Of a DNA stretch of 64,000 nucleotides, positions 63,976-64,000 are shown piece by piece. Every line of letters starts with the position of its first letter. Position 1 is the stretch's first letter. The position numbers and the translations under genes are program-made. The notes beneath the pieces were generated by a model, which was not told the origin of the DNA, searched no databases, and worked only from the letters and a program-made list of their open reading frames with translations. The stretch is from DASQYE01 sp035940775. GTDB lineage: Bacteria; Acidobacteriota; Blastocatellia; Pyrinomonadales; Pyrinomonadaceae. The stretch is from contig DASZEN010000003.1 of NCBI GenBank assembly GCA_035940775.1, forward strand, positions 248,001-312,000, written 5' to 3'.

Positions 63976-64000
63976 TCTTTATAGCACTCGAACCATTTGT

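Overview
The window is GC-rich chromosomal DNA, densely coded, with no insertion sequence, prophage, CRISPR array, tRNA or rRNA that I can see. Several features point to the Acidobacteriota, probably the Blastocatellia/Pyrinomonadales side: an Oar-like TonB-dependent receptor with an N-terminal carboxypeptidase-regulatory domain, a GWxTD-domain protein, paired DUF3857/transglutaminase-like exoproteins, a DUF885 protein, separate PurS/PurQ/PurL subunits and many small secreted proteins of unknown function. This placement is inferred from gene content; no marker gene such as rRNA is present.

Layout. 1-6.2 kb (minus): a sigma-54-type response regulator cut by the window edge, its likely membrane sensor kinase, and a secreted carboxypeptidase-regulatory/beta-barrel protein. 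6.6-22.4 kb (mostly plus): an M16 peptidase, a YycJ-type metallo-beta-lactamase protein, a lipoprotein, purine genes purB, purS-purQ and purL separated by unrelated genes, a standalone SRA/YDG-like protein, two exported thioredoxin-fold proteins, a standalone LigD phosphoesterase domain, a dihaem cytochrome c, and pabB and pabC for 4-aminobenzoate. 22.6-26.7 kb (minus): two DUF3857/transglutaminase-like paralogues, one with its catalytic triad eroded. 27-34.9 kb (mostly plus): class I aldolase, an ECF sigma/anti-sigma/fasciclin module, an exported truncated haemoglobin, a glyoxalase-II-like hydrolase, the AmmeMemoRadiSam radical SAM enzyme and a PilZ protein. 35-43.8 kb: a small secreted protein, a family 3 glycoside hydrolase, an AraC/VOC pair, queG with a DUF885 peptidase, and a zinc-finger/carboxypeptidase-regulatory/ankyrin fusion. 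44-48.7 kb (plus): moaA, a Uma2-type nuclease, and a TPP riboswitch with terminator ahead of thiC. 48.8-64 kb is entirely minus strand: small envelope or hypothetical proteins, a TPR protein, a TonB receptor, a compact group (ketosynthase, esterase, methyltransferase, FAD oxidoreductase) that looks like a lipid or polyketide pathway, a GWxTD protein, an SPFH/zinc-ribbon protein and a VanZ-like protein.

Points that stand out: (i) sigma factor, RskA-like anti-sigma and FAS1 protein in the order that echoes the mycobacterial SigK regulon; (ii) a KS-alpha-like ketosynthase beside a methyltransferase and an FAD oxidoreductase; (iii) a modified-base-reader-like protein and a LigD end-processing domain, both without their usual partner domains; (iv) short AGC/CAG-type triplet tracts inside at least ten genes, read in different frames and on both strands, which suggests a DNA-level process; (v) long near-perfect hairpins between genes, most often between convergent ones.
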